Source: Bacillota bacterium
GTDB taxonomy: Bacteria; Bacillota; Clostridia; Lachnospirales; Lachnospiraceae
Length of the DNA stretch: 64,000 bases
Direction of reading: 5' to 3'
Assembly: GCA_023443225.1 (NCBI GenBank)
Contig: JAEZVF010000058.1
Coordinates: forward strand, 62,001 to 126,000
The position numbers were made by a program, and so were the translations under genes. The notes below the pieces were generated by a model. The model was given only the letters and a program-made list of their open reading frames with translations, had not been told where the DNA came from and made no database searches. Positions 8,117 through 18,059 of the stretch are shown here, piece by piece; position 1 is the stretch's first letter; every line of letters starts with the position of its first letter.

Positions 8117-9382
8117 CTAATATTTCATGTCTTTCAAAATATCACAAAAATCAAACGTAGCAAAATAATCTTTTGCTTCCTCCGCACGGCGAATCATTTG
8201 AACCGTTCCATCTTCTTTTAACAGAAGTTCTGCAGATTTTAATTTTCCATTATAATTATATCCCATGGCAAAACCATGTGCTCCTGTATCATGAATTACC
8301 AAGATATCTCCGATTTCTATTTTCGGAAGCATTCTATCAATTGCAAATTTATCATTATTCTCACAAAGGGAACCGACGATGTCATATTTGAAATCACATG
8401 ACTGATTCTCTTTGCCCATTACTGTAATGTGGTGATATGAACCATACATAGCCGGTCTCATAAGATTTACGGCACATGCGTCAACACCAATGTATTCTTT
8501 ATAAATATGTTTTTCATGAACGGCCTTTGTAACCAGATGTCCATATGGCCCCATCATAAAACGGCCTAATTCGGTATAGATTGCAACATCTCCCATTCCA
8601 GCCGGAACAAGAACTTCTTCAAAAGCTTTTCGAACACCTTCTCCAATTATCATAATATCATTTGCAGCTTCGTCAGGTTTGTAAGGAATTCCAATTCCAC
8701 CAGACAAATTAATGAATTTAATATCAGCTCCGGTCTTCTCCTTTAATTCAACCGCTAATTGAAATAAGGATTTTGCTAGGGTTGGATAATACTCATTTGT
8801 TGTGGTGTTGCTAGCTAAGAATGAGTGAATACCAAAATATTTAGCACCCATCTTCATTAATTTTTTATAGCCTTCAAACATTTGATCCTTGGTAAAGCCA
8901 TATTTTGCGTCTCCAGGATTATCCATTATATTATTGCTAATCTTAAAGAGTCCTCCGGGATTATAGCGGCAGCTAATGGTCTCTGGGATACCAGCTACTT
9001 TATCTAAAAAATCAATGTGGGTAAAATCATCAAGATTAATTGTCGCATTCAATTCTCTAGCTTTTACAAATTCTTCTGCAGGTGTCTCATTGGAAGAAAA
9101 CATAATTTCACTTCCGTTAAATCCAATTGCCTCCGATAGCATTAATTCTGTCATCGAGGAGCAATCCGTACCACAACCTTCTTCTTGTAATATCTTAATT
9201 AAAAATGGGTTTGGTGTCGCTTTTACTGCAAAGAATTCTTTAAATCCTTTATTCCATGAGAATGCATCTCTAAGCTTTCTTGCATTTTCACGAATTCCTT
9301 TTTCATCATAAATGTGAAACGGTGTTGGATACTGTGATGTAATATCTTTGAGTTGTTCCAATGTAACAAATGGTTTTTTCAT
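8117..9382 (-). CDS. lysA: Diaminopimelate decarboxylase (LysA-like, PLP-dependent)
   Basis: A 421-residue fold-type III PLP decarboxylase. LysA converts meso-diaminopimelate to lysine, the last step of lysine synthesis. The PLP-binding lysine lies in EFFAVKATPNP (about residue 53). The glycine-rich phosphate site appears as INLSGGIGIPY (about 226-236). The C-terminal part has GVDACAVNLMRPAMYGSYHH and the active-site 'GSLCENND' segment. Length is normal. The ATG has GGAAGGAG upstream. It stands alone; no other lysine gene is nearby. Related decarboxylases (carboxynorspermidine, ornithine/arginine) share the fold, but the CEN-D motif and the length fit LysA best. Confidence 0.85.
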   Translation of the reverse strand: MKKPFVTLEQLKDITSQYPTPFHIYDEKGIRENARKLRDAFSWNKGFKEFFAVKATPNPFLIKILQEEGCGTDCSSMTELMLSEAIGFNGSEIMFSSNETPAEEFVKARELNATINLDDFTHIDFLDKVAGIPETISCRYNPGGLFKISNNIMDNPGDAKYGFTKDQMFEGYKKLMKMGAKYFGIHSFLASNTTTNEYYPTLAKSLFQLAVELKEKTGADIKFINLSGGIGIPYKPDEAANDIMIIGEGVRKAFEEVLVPAGMGDVAIYTELGRFMMGPYGHLVTKAVHEKHIYKEYIGVDACAVNLMRPAMYGSYHHITVMGKENQSCDFKYDIVGSLCENNDKFAIDRMLPKIEIGDILVIHDTGAHGFAMGYNYNGKLKSAELLLKEDGTVQMIRRAEEAKDYFATFDFCDILKDMKY

Positions 9383-9504
9383 AATTTTCTCCTTCCGTAT
9401 ATGGCAAGTGAATATTTATGTCAAAGCGGATATTCCCATTCCGCTTTGCTACATGCTCATAGTCAGTTTTCAAGACTTTTTCTCTATTCATATTAACACA
9501 GATA

Positions 9505-9538
9505 TTATTATTTGCAAAACGAATAATTCAAATAATAA
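9505..9538. repeat. 10-bp inverted repeat upstream of lysA
   Basis: TTATTATTTG (9505-9514) and CAAATAATAA (9529-9538) form a perfect inverted repeat about 120 bases upstream of the lysA start. It may be an operator or the stem of a leader structure. The rest of the gap between lysA and parE (9383-9866, 484 bases) is A/T-rich and shows no convincing lysine riboswitch or RNA gene. A shorter hairpin (aagcgga...tccgctt) lies at about 9424-9446. Confidence 0.4.
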
Positions 9539-9676
9539 CAATTTGTTTATCACATGATAAGAACTGCCTGTTTTATGTAATATTACCATCTTTCATCTAT
9601 AATACCCATAGCAATTACCACAAATAAATTTGATTGATAAGTTGCATACCTTCTATATTTATTATTTTTTTCAACC

Positions 9677-9705
9677 TTGACATCCACAAAACCGTTTACT
9701 AGATT
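9677..9705 (+). promoter_or_regulatory. Candidate vegetative promoter for parE-parC
   Basis: TTGACA (9677-9682), 17 bases, then TAGATT (9700-9705). The -35 box is perfect and the -10 box matches four of six positions. It lies about 160 bases upstream of the topoisomerase start, so the leader would be long. A TTACAAT sequence further downstream (about 9722) is an alternative -10. Confidence 0.4.
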
Positions 9706-9866
9706 TCTCTTTTTAAATATGTTACAATTATTTTTAATGAATTTTATAAACATTTGTAAATCTTTCTTTGATCCAATCGATGTTCCTGTGTTCTTTGGAA
9801 CAACGATAGATACAATTAAGAGTTTCGCAAATGCCTAAATGGAATTTATAAGGAAAGGAATAATTT

Positions 9867-11798
9867 ATGGAACAATACACAGGAAGTCAGATAGTAGTAT
9901 TAGAAGGTCTTGAGGCAATTCGGAAACGCCCCGGAATGTATATTGGAAGTACCGGCACACGCGGATTGCATCATCTTATATGGGAAATGATTGATAATGG
10001 CATTGACGAGCACCTTGCAGGATTTTGCACAAAGATCACCGTTATCTTACAAAAGGACGGTGGGATTACCATTCAGGATAATGGTAGAGGTGTTCCCGTC
10101 GATATACATCCAACCAAGAAAATCCCTACCGCCCGTGTGGTCTATACCATTCTTCATGCCGGCGGAAAATTTGGCGGAAGTGCCTACAAAGTATCTGGTG
10201 GCCTCCACGGTGTAGGTGCTTCCGTTGTAAATGCCTTATCCGAACATATGATTGTTGAAATAAAACGAGATGGTAAAGTATACCAAGATGAGTATAAAAA
10301 TGGTGGACATCCTGTGACGACTTTGGTAGATGGACTGTTACCAGTCATCGGTAAATGTAACAAAAGTGATACCGGTACAAAAGTCATTTTTTATCCGGAC
10401 GCATCTATATTCGAAACGATAGAATTTAAAGCAGATACAATAAAAAAGAAATTAAAAGAGATTGCCTTCTTAAATAAAAATTTGATTATAAATTTTATAG
10501 ACCAAATTACAGGTGAGGAACATACTTATCAAGAGGAATTTGGTATAAAAAGTTTTGTCACTTACCTCAACCGGGAAGCAGTGAAGCTTCATGATGAACC
10601 AATCTATGTAGAAGGAAAAAGCGGCAATATCGAAGTAGAAGTTGCTTTTCAGTATACCACTTCTTTTACCGAACAGATTAACTCCTATTGTAACCGGATA
10701 AATGTAGTAGACGGCGGAACCCTGGTAACTGGATTTAAAACTGCTCTCACCAGAGTTATCAATCAATATGCACGTGAATTAAACGTCTTAAAAGATAAAG
10801 ATGAGAATTTTGACGGTAAAGATATCAGAAATGGTTTAGTTGCCATTGTTTCCATTAAACATCCGGATCCTCAATTTGAGGGCCAGACGAAGACCAAGTT
10901 GGGCAATACCGATGCGAAAAGTGCAGTTGAAGAAGTATTTTCAGCTGAAGTACAGCGTTATTTTGATAAAAATGTGGAAGTGTTAAGAACCATCCTAGAT
11001 AATTCTTTGAAATCTTATTCCGCAAGAAAAGCAGGCGATAAAGCTCGCAATGCGATTATGAAACAGTTATATGATGTGGATACCAAAAGCAAATTGGCAT
11101 CCTGTTCTTCAAAGAAGCCAGAAGAATGCGAAGTATATATCGTAGAGGGTGATTCCGCTGGCGGAACTGTAAAAACTGCACGTAACCGTAGAACACAAGC
11201 GGTTCTTCCTCTACGTGGTAAAATATTAAATGTTGAAAAAGCTACCTTGGAAAAAATACTAGTCAATAATGAAATTAAATCTATGATTGCCTCCTTTGGT
11301 TGCGGTATTGGCGAAGAGTTCGATATTAGCAAACTCCGATATGATAAAATAATTATCCTTACCGATGCCGACGTAGACGGTGCACATATCAGTACATTAC
11401 TACTTACTTTCTTTTATCGTTTTATGCCAGAACTAATTTTGGAAGGCAAAGTATATCGTGGGCTCCCTCCATTGTATAAAGTCGAGTATGAAATCATAGA
11501 GAAAAACAAAAAAATGAAAAAATCCGAATATCTTTTTGATGATTTCGAATTGGAGAAGTTCCGAAGGAAGAATGATCGTAAAATTTTAAATCTTCAACGT
11601 TATAAAGGACTTGGAGAAATGGATGCTCATCAGCTTTGGGAAACAACTTTGGACCCGGAAACACGAATACTCGCTCAGGTATCCATCAGTGATACCATAG
11701 AGGCTGATGAAATCACTACCATACTTATGAGTAGTAATGTCCCACCAAGACGAAATTTCATAATGGAAGAAGCAAAATATGCGAAGCTGGATATTTAA
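9867..11798 (+). CDS. parE: Type IIA topoisomerase subunit B (ParE-like)
   Basis: A 643-residue ATPase subunit of a type IIA topoisomerase. The GHKL ATPase begins LEAIRKRPGMYIGSTGTRGL and has the Mg-binding EMIDNGIDEHLAG helix and the GGLHGVGASVVNALS loop. The TOPRIM part has YIVEGDSAGG (about residue 430) and DADVDGAHI (about 505). The C-terminal ILNLQRYKGLGEM motif is intact. The length is that of ParE or a GyrB without insertions. It overlaps no neighbour and is followed 13 bases later by subunit A. I call it topoisomerase IV because the pair stands away from dnaA/recF and the A subunit lacks a GyrA box; some motifs (ILNVEKA) are GyrB-like, so the split between ParE and a second GyrB is not certain. 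Confidence 0.8.
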   Translation: MEQYTGSQIVVLEGLEAIRKRPGMYIGSTGTRGLHHLIWEMIDNGIDEHLAGFCTKITVILQKDGGITIQDNGRGVPVDIHPTKKIPTARVVYTILHAGGKFGGSAYKVSGGLHGVGASVVNALSEHMIVEIKRDGKVYQDEYKNGGHPVTTLVDGLLPVIGKCNKSDTGTKVIFYPDASIFETIEFKADTIKKKLKEIAFLNKNLIINFIDQITGEEHTYQEEFGIKSFVTYLNREAVKLHDEPIYVEGKSGNIEVEVAFQYTTSFTEQINSYCNRINVVDGGTLVTGFKTALTRVINQYARELNVLKDKDENFDGKDIRNGLVAIVSIKHPDPQFEGQTKTKLGNTDAKSAVEEVFSAEVQRYFDKNVEVLRTILDNSLKSYSARKAGDKARNAIMKQLYDVDTKSKLASCSSKKPEECEVYIVEGDSAGGTVKTARNRRTQAVLPLRGKILNVEKATLEKILVNNEIKSMIASFGCGIGEEFDISKLRYDKIIILTDADVDGAHISTLLLTFFYRFMPELILEGKVYRGLPPLYKVEYEIIEKNKKMKKSEYLFDDFELEKFRRKNDRKILNLQRYKGLGEMDAHQLWETTLDPETRILAQVSISDTIEADEITTILMSSNVPPRRNFIMEEAKYAKLDI

Positions 11799-11811
11799 TT
11801 AGGAGGATTCT

Positions 11812-14058
11812 ATGAGTAAACATATAGAGAATATTATACAATTGGATTTTTCAGAAGCAATGAAAAATTCTTATCGTGATTATGCTATGAGTGTAATTAT
11901 CGCAAGGGCTTTACCGGATGTACGGGATGGATTGAAACCAGTTCAAAGACGAATCTTATTCGCCATGAAGGAACTTGGTCTTGATCCTAAAAAACCTCAT
12001 AGAAAGAGTGCACGTATTGTCGGCGATACCATGGGTAAATATCACCCTCACGGAGATAGTTCCATTTATGATGCATTAGTACGCATGAGTGAAGAATATT
12101 CTCTCTCGATTCCCCTTGTAGACGGGCATGGTAATTTTGGTTCCATCGATGGAGATGGTGCAGCTGCTATGCGTTATACAGAGGCCCGATTATCTATCGG
12201 TGCCATGACAATGCTAGACCATCTGGAAAAAGGCTTGGTAGAGTTTGTACCTAACTTCGATGACAGCGAGAAAGAACCCTCGGTTCTCCCAGCAATGATC
12301 CCAAATCTTCTAATCAACGGTACCACCGGAATTGCAGTAGGTATGGCAACCAATATTCCACCCCACAACCCAGGAGAAGTAATTGACGGCGTCATTGCGT
12401 ATATGGATAATCCAGAGATTACAATGGAAAGATTAATGAAACATATTCCAGCCCCTGATTTTCCAACCGGTGGTTCTATAACGAATCAAAGTGATATCCG
12501 GCAAATATACGAAACTGGTGAAGGAAAGATACGTATCCGTTCCAAAACAGAAATTGAAAATGCTGAGAATGGTCGTAAAAATATAGTGGTTACCGAAATT
12601 CCTTATACGGTGGCTGGAAATAAAACCAAACTAGTAGAAAGCCTTGTTACCCTTATGAAAGACAAGGTATTTGATGAAATTTATGATGTACGTGATGAGT
12701 CCTCCAAAGAAGGAATAAGGGTTGTAATTGAAGTAAAAAAGGATCGTGATATCGATAATCTTTTAAATGGGTTATTTAAGAAAACACCTTTAGAAGATAC
12801 CTATGGCGTAAATCTTCTTGCCGTAAAAGAACAACAGCCAATAGTTTTTAATCTAAAAGCCTTAATTGAAGAATTTGTGAGATTTCAAGAAGAACTCTAT
12901 ACAAAAGAATTTCAACATCTATTATCAAAAGCAAATGACCGATTAGAAATTGTTGATGGTTTAATTCGAGCAACGGATGTTATTGACTTAATTATTGAAA
13001 TACTAAGGGGAAGTTCTTCCGTTAAGCAGGCAAAAGCATGTTTAATCAGTGGTGATGTCACAGATATTAAGTTTAAAACAAAATCTTCGGAAAAAGCGGC
13101 TTCGAAACTTGATTTCACAGAGCGTCAAGCAGAAGCAATCCTCGCAATGCCATTAAGCAAATTAATTGGTTTGGAGATTATCAGACTACACGAAGAGAAT
13201 GAATCTCTCCTAGACAACATTAAAGAATATAAAGGTATCTTAAGCGACAAAAGCGAATTATATAAAGTCATTAAAAATCGTCTTAAGGATTACAAAAAAA
13301 CACTTAACAGACCTAGAAGAACACTTTTGGATAATATCGACAATTCCGAATATGTAGAGGAAGTAAAGATTGAAGATATTTATGTTGTAGTTGACCGTTT
13401 TGGATACACCAAATCTTTTGATAGTGCCAGTTATTCACGAATTTCAGAGGATACCTTAAAGGAATATACCCATATCGTCATGATGAAGAATACAGATAAA
13501 TTATGTTTGTTCACTGCAGAAGGAAATATGTATCAAATAAAAGCCTCTGCTATTCCAAAATGCAAAGCAAAAGATAAAGGGGTATTAATCCATACACTAT
13601 GCAAGGTTGATAAAGAAAACATTTTACTTTATACCTCCTTCGAAGAATTGTTTGAATCACAACTTGTCTTCTCTAGTAAATTAGGATATATAAAGCAGGT
13701 TTCTGGTGTGGAATTCGAAACAAATCGCTCCATGATTAGCTCCACAAAATTAAGCGATGGAGATGAAGTAATCAGCATAACTATGCTTTCCGCTGGCGAG
13801 ATTATGGCCGGTAATTTAAAAGTTATCATCTTGACAGAGAAAGGACTTTCTTTAGGATTCCCATTAGAAGAAGTAAGCGAAATGAAAAAGACTGGAAGAG
13901 GGGTTAAATCCATTGCTTTAGAGAAAGATGATACAGTTTCTTTTACTACTGTCCAGCATTCATCGCTCGAAAGCTTCACCTATAATGATAAGGAATTAAG
14001 TGCAAAGAAAGTACGCAATCGAAAACGTGGTCAAAAGGGCCAAAAGGCACAATTATAG
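11812..14058 (+). CDS. parC: Type IIA topoisomerase subunit A (ParC-like)
   Basis: A 748-residue breakage-reunion subunit. The catalytic tyrosine is Y122 in [12 protein letters not shown]. The quinolone-determining region reads [19 protein letters not shown], with Ser83 and Asp87 (E. coli GyrA numbering), the usual sensitive residues. The tower and coiled coil follow. The C-terminal beta-pinwheel is short and I see no QRRGGKG-type GyrA box, which favours a ParC-like decatenase over a supercoiling gyrase. The last 15 residues are strongly basic ([14 protein letters not shown]). It has an AGGAGG ribosome site and is surely cotranscribed with parE. Confidence 0.82.
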   Translation: MSKHIENIIQLDFSEAMKNSYRDYAMSVIIARALPDVRDGLKPVQRRILFAMKELGLDPKKPHRKSARIVGDTMGKYHPHGDSSIYDALVRMSEEYSLSIPLVDGHGNFGSIDGDGAAAMRYTEARLSIGAMTMLDHLEKGLVEFVPNFDDSEKEPSVLPAMIPNLLINGTTGIAVGMATNIPPHNPGEVIDGVIAYMDNPEITMERLMKHIPAPDFPTGGSITNQSDIRQIYETGEGKIRIRSKTEIENAENGRKNIVVTEIPYTVAGNKTKLVESLVTLMKDKVFDEIYDVRDESSKEGIRVVIEVKKDRDIDNLLNGLFKKTPLEDTYGVNLLAVKEQQPIVFNLKALIEEFVRFQEELYTKEFQHLLSKANDRLEIVDGLIRATDVIDLIIEILRGSSSVKQAKACLISGDVTDIKFKTKSSEKAASKLDFTERQAEAILAMPLSKLIGLEIIRLHEENESLLDNIKEYKGILSDKSELYKVIKNRLKDYKKTLNRPRRTLLDNIDNSEYVEEVKIEDIYVVVDRFGYTKSFDSASYSRISEDTLKEYTHIVMMKNTDKLCLFTAEGNMYQIKASAIPKCKAKDKGVLIHTLCKVDKENILLYTSFEELFESQLVFSSKLGYIKQVSGVEFETNRSMISSTKLSDGDEVISITMLSAGEIMAGNLKVIILTEKGLSLGFPLEEVSEMKKTGRGVKSIALEKDDTVSFTTVQHSSLESFTYNDKELSAKKVRNRKRGQKGQKAQL

Positions 14059-14140
14059 CAAACCCTATTCTTTCTGGCTGCTAGATTTTATTAAAACATT
14101 GGGCTGTTGTATAATAAAATGGTGCCCTCAGAAAACTTGA

Positions 14141-14348
14141 ATGTTTATCACATCAAAGTTGCTAAAAGAATAGCGTGTGTATTATTATTCCTAAAGAGAC
14201 CGTTTGCCGCCATCGGCATTTAGGTTGTGACAGTTCTCTATCTGTCACGACCTTATGTGCCGCTATGAGCGGCAACCGAGTGAGAACGTGTCTCTGATGG
14301 AATAATAATATACACGCTATTTTTGTAAACCTAGAATGTGATAAACAT
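14141..14348. repeat. 208-bp foldback (MITE-like) element
   Basis: An almost complete palindrome between the convergent parC and nupQ-like genes. The outer arms both begin atgtttatcacat and match at roughly 50 of 60 positions, including a shared atagcgtgt and tattattattcc. The inner arms pair again (for example gtgacag/ctgtcac around 14227-14247, and cggcaa/ttgccg). Outside the arms, ggtgccc (14121-14127) and gggcgcc (about 14363-14369) may extend the pairing. No coding capacity and no clear target-site duplication were seen. It may be a miniature transposable element or a large bidirectional terminator. The remaining bases of this 335-base gap show nothing else. Confidence 0.75.
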
Positions 14349-14393
14349 CTCTGACATGAAATGGGCGCCACACAATTTAGTGATACCACACCA

Positions 14394-15347
14394 TTAACGG
14401 CTACCCTTATCGTAAGGAATTCCTTCCGCTCTTGGCGCCTGTGAATTCTTAGAGGAAAATGCCAAAATAACAAGAGTTGCAATATAGGGAATCATTTTAT
14501 ATACTTCATTTGAAAGCCTTAAATCTTTTAACAATGGAATTGCAGAGTAGGCCGATGCAAAGGTCTTCATAATACCAAAGAAAAATGCAGCAAAGAAGAC
14601 TTTTTTGGTTCTCCATTGTCCAAAAATTAATACTGCTATTGCTAAAAAACCATAACCGGCAACACTGGCGTTAAAATTGGTTGACGTCGGTACAATGAAT
14701 ACAAGTCCACCGATACCGGCTAAAACTCCGGAAATAATTACTCCTGCATAACGTATCTTTGCTACGTTAATACCAACAGAATCGGCAGCCTGTGGATATT
14801 CACCGCAGGCACGGAGTCGTAAGCCAAATTTAGTATGGTTCACCACAATTGCAGTAATAATAACAATCAAAAATCCCAGGTAAGTGGTAATGTAGCAATT
14901 CTGGAACAAGATTGGTCCAAGTACAGGAATATCACCCAATACAGGTACCTTTGTAATATGGAACGTATCCGTAAATGGAATCTGTTGTACACCCTGGACC
15001 ATTCTAGCTATAAATACGGCAAAGGCCGGTGCAAACATATTAAGTGCAGTACCACTAATGGTCTGGTCTGCCTTTAAGTTAACAGAAGCAAATGCATGGA
15101 GTATGGAGAAAAGGCCTCCGGATATTCCGGCAACCAGAACTGCTAATAACAATAATGTCTGGCCGCTCATACTTCCTTGAAGAAGATTGATAAGAGCAAT
15201 GCTGGCAAACCCACCGATTACCATGATACCCTCTAAAGCAATATTAACGATACCGCTTCGTTCTGAAAACATTCCGCCAAGTGCAACAATGAGTAGAGGA
15301 ATTGCAAAAAACATGGTTTGTTGTATAATAAAATATAAGATATCCAT
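14394..15347 (-). CDS. nupQ: Nucleoside ABC transporter permease (NupQ/YufQ type)
   Basis: A 317-residue membrane protein of the BPD_transp_2 (branched-chain amino acid/ribose) permease type, with about eight to ten hydrophobic segments. The motif SERSGIVNIALEGIMVIGGF near the N-terminus is the signature of the second permease of BMP-type nucleoside importers. It starts in a TAATG overlap with the stop of the partner permease, so translation is coupled. With NupP, NupO and the lipoprotein it would import purine/pyrimidine nucleosides. It is the last gene of the operon. No strong terminator follows, apart from the foldback element. Confidence 0.85.
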   Translation of the reverse strand: MDILYFIIQQTMFFAIPLLIVALGGMFSERSGIVNIALEGIMVIGGFASIALINLLQGSMSGQTLLLLAVLVAGISGGLFSILHAFASVNLKADQTISGTALNMFAPAFAVFIARMVQGVQQIPFTDTFHITKVPVLGDIPVLGPILFQNCYITTYLGFLIVIITAIVVNHTKFGLRLRACGEYPQAADSVGINVAKIRYAGVIISGVLAGIGGLVFIVPTSTNFNASVAGYGFLAIAVLIFGQWRTKKVFFAAFFFGIMKTFASAYSAIPLLKDLRLSNEVYKMIPYIATLVILAFSSKNSQAPRAEGIPYDKGSR

Positions 15348-16450
15348 TAGCTTTCATCCCCCTTTGCTGGCTTTGTCGTCTTTTTACCTACCTGTCCAAT
15401 AAAGTTCTTAAATAGTAATGCAAATGCTCCACAGTAAATAATAGCTGAAATAATGATATCAATTACTTCTGGAACAAAGGAATACAATTGAATGTTATAT
15501 CCTCCAACGGTAATATGCGAAATAAATAATCCTGCAAATAATATTCCAATTGGATTGGACATACCTAATAAGGCAACGGAAATCCCACTAAATCCTTGTG
15601 AGGCTAAGATATCAACTACTTGCAAATACTTACCGGAACCTGCCAGATACAAAATGCCTCCTCCTAAGCCGGACAAAGCACCTGCAATTACCATAGACAA
15701 AATAATATTTCTTTTTGCATTAATACCTGCATATATGCTGGCTTCTTTGCTATGTCCACAGGCTTTTAATTCATAACCAAATGTAGTCTTATTTAGAATA
15801 ATATACATCAAAGCTACAACTAAAATTGCAATAATGATACTGATATTCATATTTGAGATATGAAACAATTGATCCAGACCGGCTTTGGGTATATTCGCGC
15901 TATCAGCTACGGAAACACTTTGATTTTTAATTGGATCATATACCGTCTGAACGATCAACATATTAACCAGGTACATACCAATATAATTCATCATTATGGA
16001 AGTAATTACTTCGTTCACATTGGAAACTGCTTTCAGAACACCCGGTACCATTCCCCATAAAGCTCCTGCCAAAGTAGCACCTAGAAGTGCTACAACCCAA
16101 TGTAAACCACTGGGAAGAAAGGTCCACTTTACACCAATATAAACTGCTACAAATGCTCCAAAGGTAAATTGCCCGGATGACCCAATGTTAAATAATCCAG
16201 TCTTAAATGCAAATCCAACAGACAAACCGGTTAAAATAACCGGTGTCGCCATATATAGCACCTGTCCAATACCCGCCATTCCATCTGTAAAACCGCCCAT
16301 TAATATTGTAAAGAAAGCAGGTATGGCTTCTCCAATATTCGTAAATAACAAGATGAGCAGTCCAAAGAGCAGTCCTACGGCAATCGCCAGTAAAGAAGAA
16401 ACGAAATCTAAGCCGCCTTTACTGTCCAAAAATTTAAGCTTCTTTTTCAT
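15347..16450 (-). CDS. nupP: Nucleoside ABC transporter permease (NupP/YufP type)
   Basis: A 367-residue inner-membrane permease. About nine hydrophobic segments are visible, and the motif FKTGLFNIGSSGQFTFGAF marks the first permease of BMP-type systems. Its ribosome site (AAGGAG) lies inside the end of the ATPase gene, which it overlaps by 17 bases. The C-terminus is basic. Together with the 14394-15347 protein it should form the translocation channel. Confidence 0.86.
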   Translation of the reverse strand: MKKKLKFLDSKGGLDFVSSLLAIAVGLLFGLLILLFTNIGEAIPAFFTILMGGFTDGMAGIGQVLYMATPVILTGLSVGFAFKTGLFNIGSSGQFTFGAFVAVYIGVKWTFLPSGLHWVVALLGATLAGALWGMVPGVLKAVSNVNEVITSIMMNYIGMYLVNMLIVQTVYDPIKNQSVSVADSANIPKAGLDQLFHISNMNISIIIAILVVALMYIILNKTTFGYELKACGHSKEASIYAGINAKRNIILSMVIAGALSGLGGGILYLAGSGKYLQVVDILASQGFSGISVALLGMSNPIGILFAGLFISHITVGGYNIQLYSFVPEVIDIIISAIIYCGAFALLFKNFIGQVGKKTTKPAKGDES

Positions 16451-17972
16451 ATTTCACACTCCTTTTTGAACCTGACATGTAAAGACCCAGTTCCTGTACT
16501 GTTATTTCCTTCGGATTTAAATCAGCAACAACTTCACCTTCAAAAATTACAAGAATCCGGTCACTGACCTCCATAACTTCATCTAATTCCAAAGATACTA
16601 AGAGGACACCTTTTCCTGCATCCCTTTGCGCCAATAACTGTTTATGAATGTACTCAGTCGCTCCAATATCCAATCCTCTGGTTGGCTGTACCGCAATTAC
16701 AACCTTCGGATTGCGATCTAACTCTCTTGCAACGATTACTTTCTGTTGATTACCGCCTGACATGTCCCGAGTAATGGAATCCTCGCCCTGTCCACTCCGA
16801 ATATCATATTGTTTAATTAATTTCTTGGCATAATCACGTACCGCTCCAAACTTAATCAAGCCATTTTTCTGGAATCTTGGTTCAAAATAAGTCTGTAATA
16901 CTGCATTTTCTTGAAGATTATAATCCAGTACCAAACCGTGTTTATGCCGGTCTTCTGGAATATGTGACATTCCGGAAACAGATCTTTTACGTATAGAGGC
17001 TTTTGTAATGTCGTTTCCACTGAGAATGATTTGCCCTCCATTTGTTGGAATCAATCCTGTGATTCCATACACAAGATCGGATTGTCCATTCCCATCAATA
17101 CCGGCAATACACACAATTTCCCCTTCTCTCACCTGAAAGGACACATCATTTACGGTATTTTTCTTCGTAATCTTTGATTTAATCGTTAGATTATGAACTT
17201 CCAATACTGTTTTCCCTAATTTCTGTTCTGCCTTGTCTAATTGGAAGTTAATCTTACGTCCAACCATCATTTCCGACATTTCTTCCTTGGTTGTTGATTC
17301 AACGTCTACCGTACCGATATATTTTCCTTTTCTTAGGACTGTACAACGGTTTGCTACCTCTTTTATTTCGTTCAATTTATGTGATATAAAAATAATAGAT
17401 TTTCCTTCATCTACTAGATTCTTCATTATTTTCATTAATTCATCAATTTCTTGAGGGGTTAATACTGCAGTAGGTTCATCAAAAATCAAAATATCATTAT
17501 CACTGTATAACATTTTTAGAATTTCCACTCTTTGTTGCATACCTACCGTAATATCGGAAATGTATGCATCCGGATCTATTTTAAGTTTATAACGATTACT
17601 TAAATCCAATATTTTTTTTCTGGCTTCCTCCATCTTAAGAATACCATTGTGGACAGTTTCTCTGCCTAGAATTATACTTTCTAATACAGTAAAATTATGC
17701 ACTAGTTTAAAATGCTGATGTACCATTCCGATATTAAGACTGTTTGCATCGTTTGGATTATTAATTTTTACGGTTTTCCCGTTAAGTTTAATTTCGCCTT
17801 CTTCCGCTTGATATAAACCGAATAATACACTCATTAAAGTGGATTTTCCTGCACCGTTTTCCCCTAACAATGCATGGATTTCCCCTTTTTCTATGTTGAG
17901 CGTAACATCATCAAGCGCTTTAAAATTACCAAACACTTTCGTAATATGATTCATCTCAATTACATAATCCAT
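16434..17972 (-). CDS. nupO: Nucleoside ABC transporter ATP-binding protein (NupO type)
   Basis: A 512-residue double ATPase like NupO and RbsA. The first domain has Walker A GENGAGKST and a canonical DEPTAVLTPQE Walker B region. The second has a weak Walker A (GIDGNGQSD), the usual asymmetry of this subfamily, and an intact signature (DMSGGNQQK). I chose the ATG at 17970-17972 because AGGAGG lies seven bases upstream and the family start (MDYVIEMNHITKVFG) fits. A hairpin at 17998-18032 separates it from the binding-protein gene. Confidence 0.88.
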   Translation of the reverse strand: MDYVIEMNHITKVFGNFKALDDVTLNIEKGEIHALLGENGAGKSTLMSVLFGLYQAEEGEIKLNGKTVKINNPNDANSLNIGMVHQHFKLVHNFTVLESIILGRETVHNGILKMEEARKKILDLSNRYKLKIDPDAYISDITVGMQQRVEILKMLYSDNDILIFDEPTAVLTPQEIDELMKIMKNLVDEGKSIIFISHKLNEIKEVANRCTVLRKGKYIGTVDVESTTKEEMSEMMVGRKINFQLDKAEQKLGKTVLEVHNLTIKSKITKKNTVNDVSFQVREGEIVCIAGIDGNGQSDLVYGITGLIPTNGGQIILSGNDITKASIRKRSVSGMSHIPEDRHKHGLVLDYNLQENAVLQTYFEPRFQKNGLIKFGAVRDYAKKLIKQYDIRSGQGEDSITRDMSGGNQQKVIVARELDRNPKVVIAVQPTRGLDIGATEYIHKQLLAQRDAGKGVLLVSLELDEVMEVSDRILVIFEGEVVADLNPKEITVQELGLYMSGSKRSVKYEKEA

Positions 17973-17997
17973 TGCAGTCCTCCTAAGCATTTTAATA

Positions 17998-18032
17998 ATA
18001 GGCTGCCGCATAAGGTCTTTGTGGCAGCCTAT
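17998..18032 (-). terminator. Intercistronic hairpin between bmpA and nupO
   Basis: ATAGGCTGCC at the left and GGCAGCCTAT at the right make a perfect 10-bp stem with a 15-base loop. It lies between the bmpA stop and the nupO ribosome site, and is followed on the minus strand by TATTAAAAT rather than a pure U-run. Such stems between binding protein and transporter genes often act as partial terminators or RNA stabilisers, keeping the binding protein in excess. Confidence 0.65.
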
Positions 18033-18059
18033 AGATAATATTATGCTCTATAATTTTGA

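Noticed and set aside
9396..9424. TTGACA-17-TATACG promoter-like pair just before lysA
   Set aside because: The start of transcription would fall on the lysA ribosome site, so it cannot drive normal initiation; the -10 is also weak.
9383..9866. Lysine riboswitch before lysA
   Set aside because: No conserved L-box core or multi-stem fold could be found; only short A/T-rich inverted repeats are present.
12040..12080. Quinolone-resistance change in the ParC-like protein
   Set aside because: The motif is GDSSIYDA, with Ser83 and Asp87, the usual sensitive residues.
14162..14482. Minus-strand open frame of about 106 codons over the foldback element
   Set aside because: It lies mostly in the palindrome, overlaps the end of the nupQ-like gene, has no ribosome site and has an unlikely composition (Cys/His/Arg/Leu-rich).
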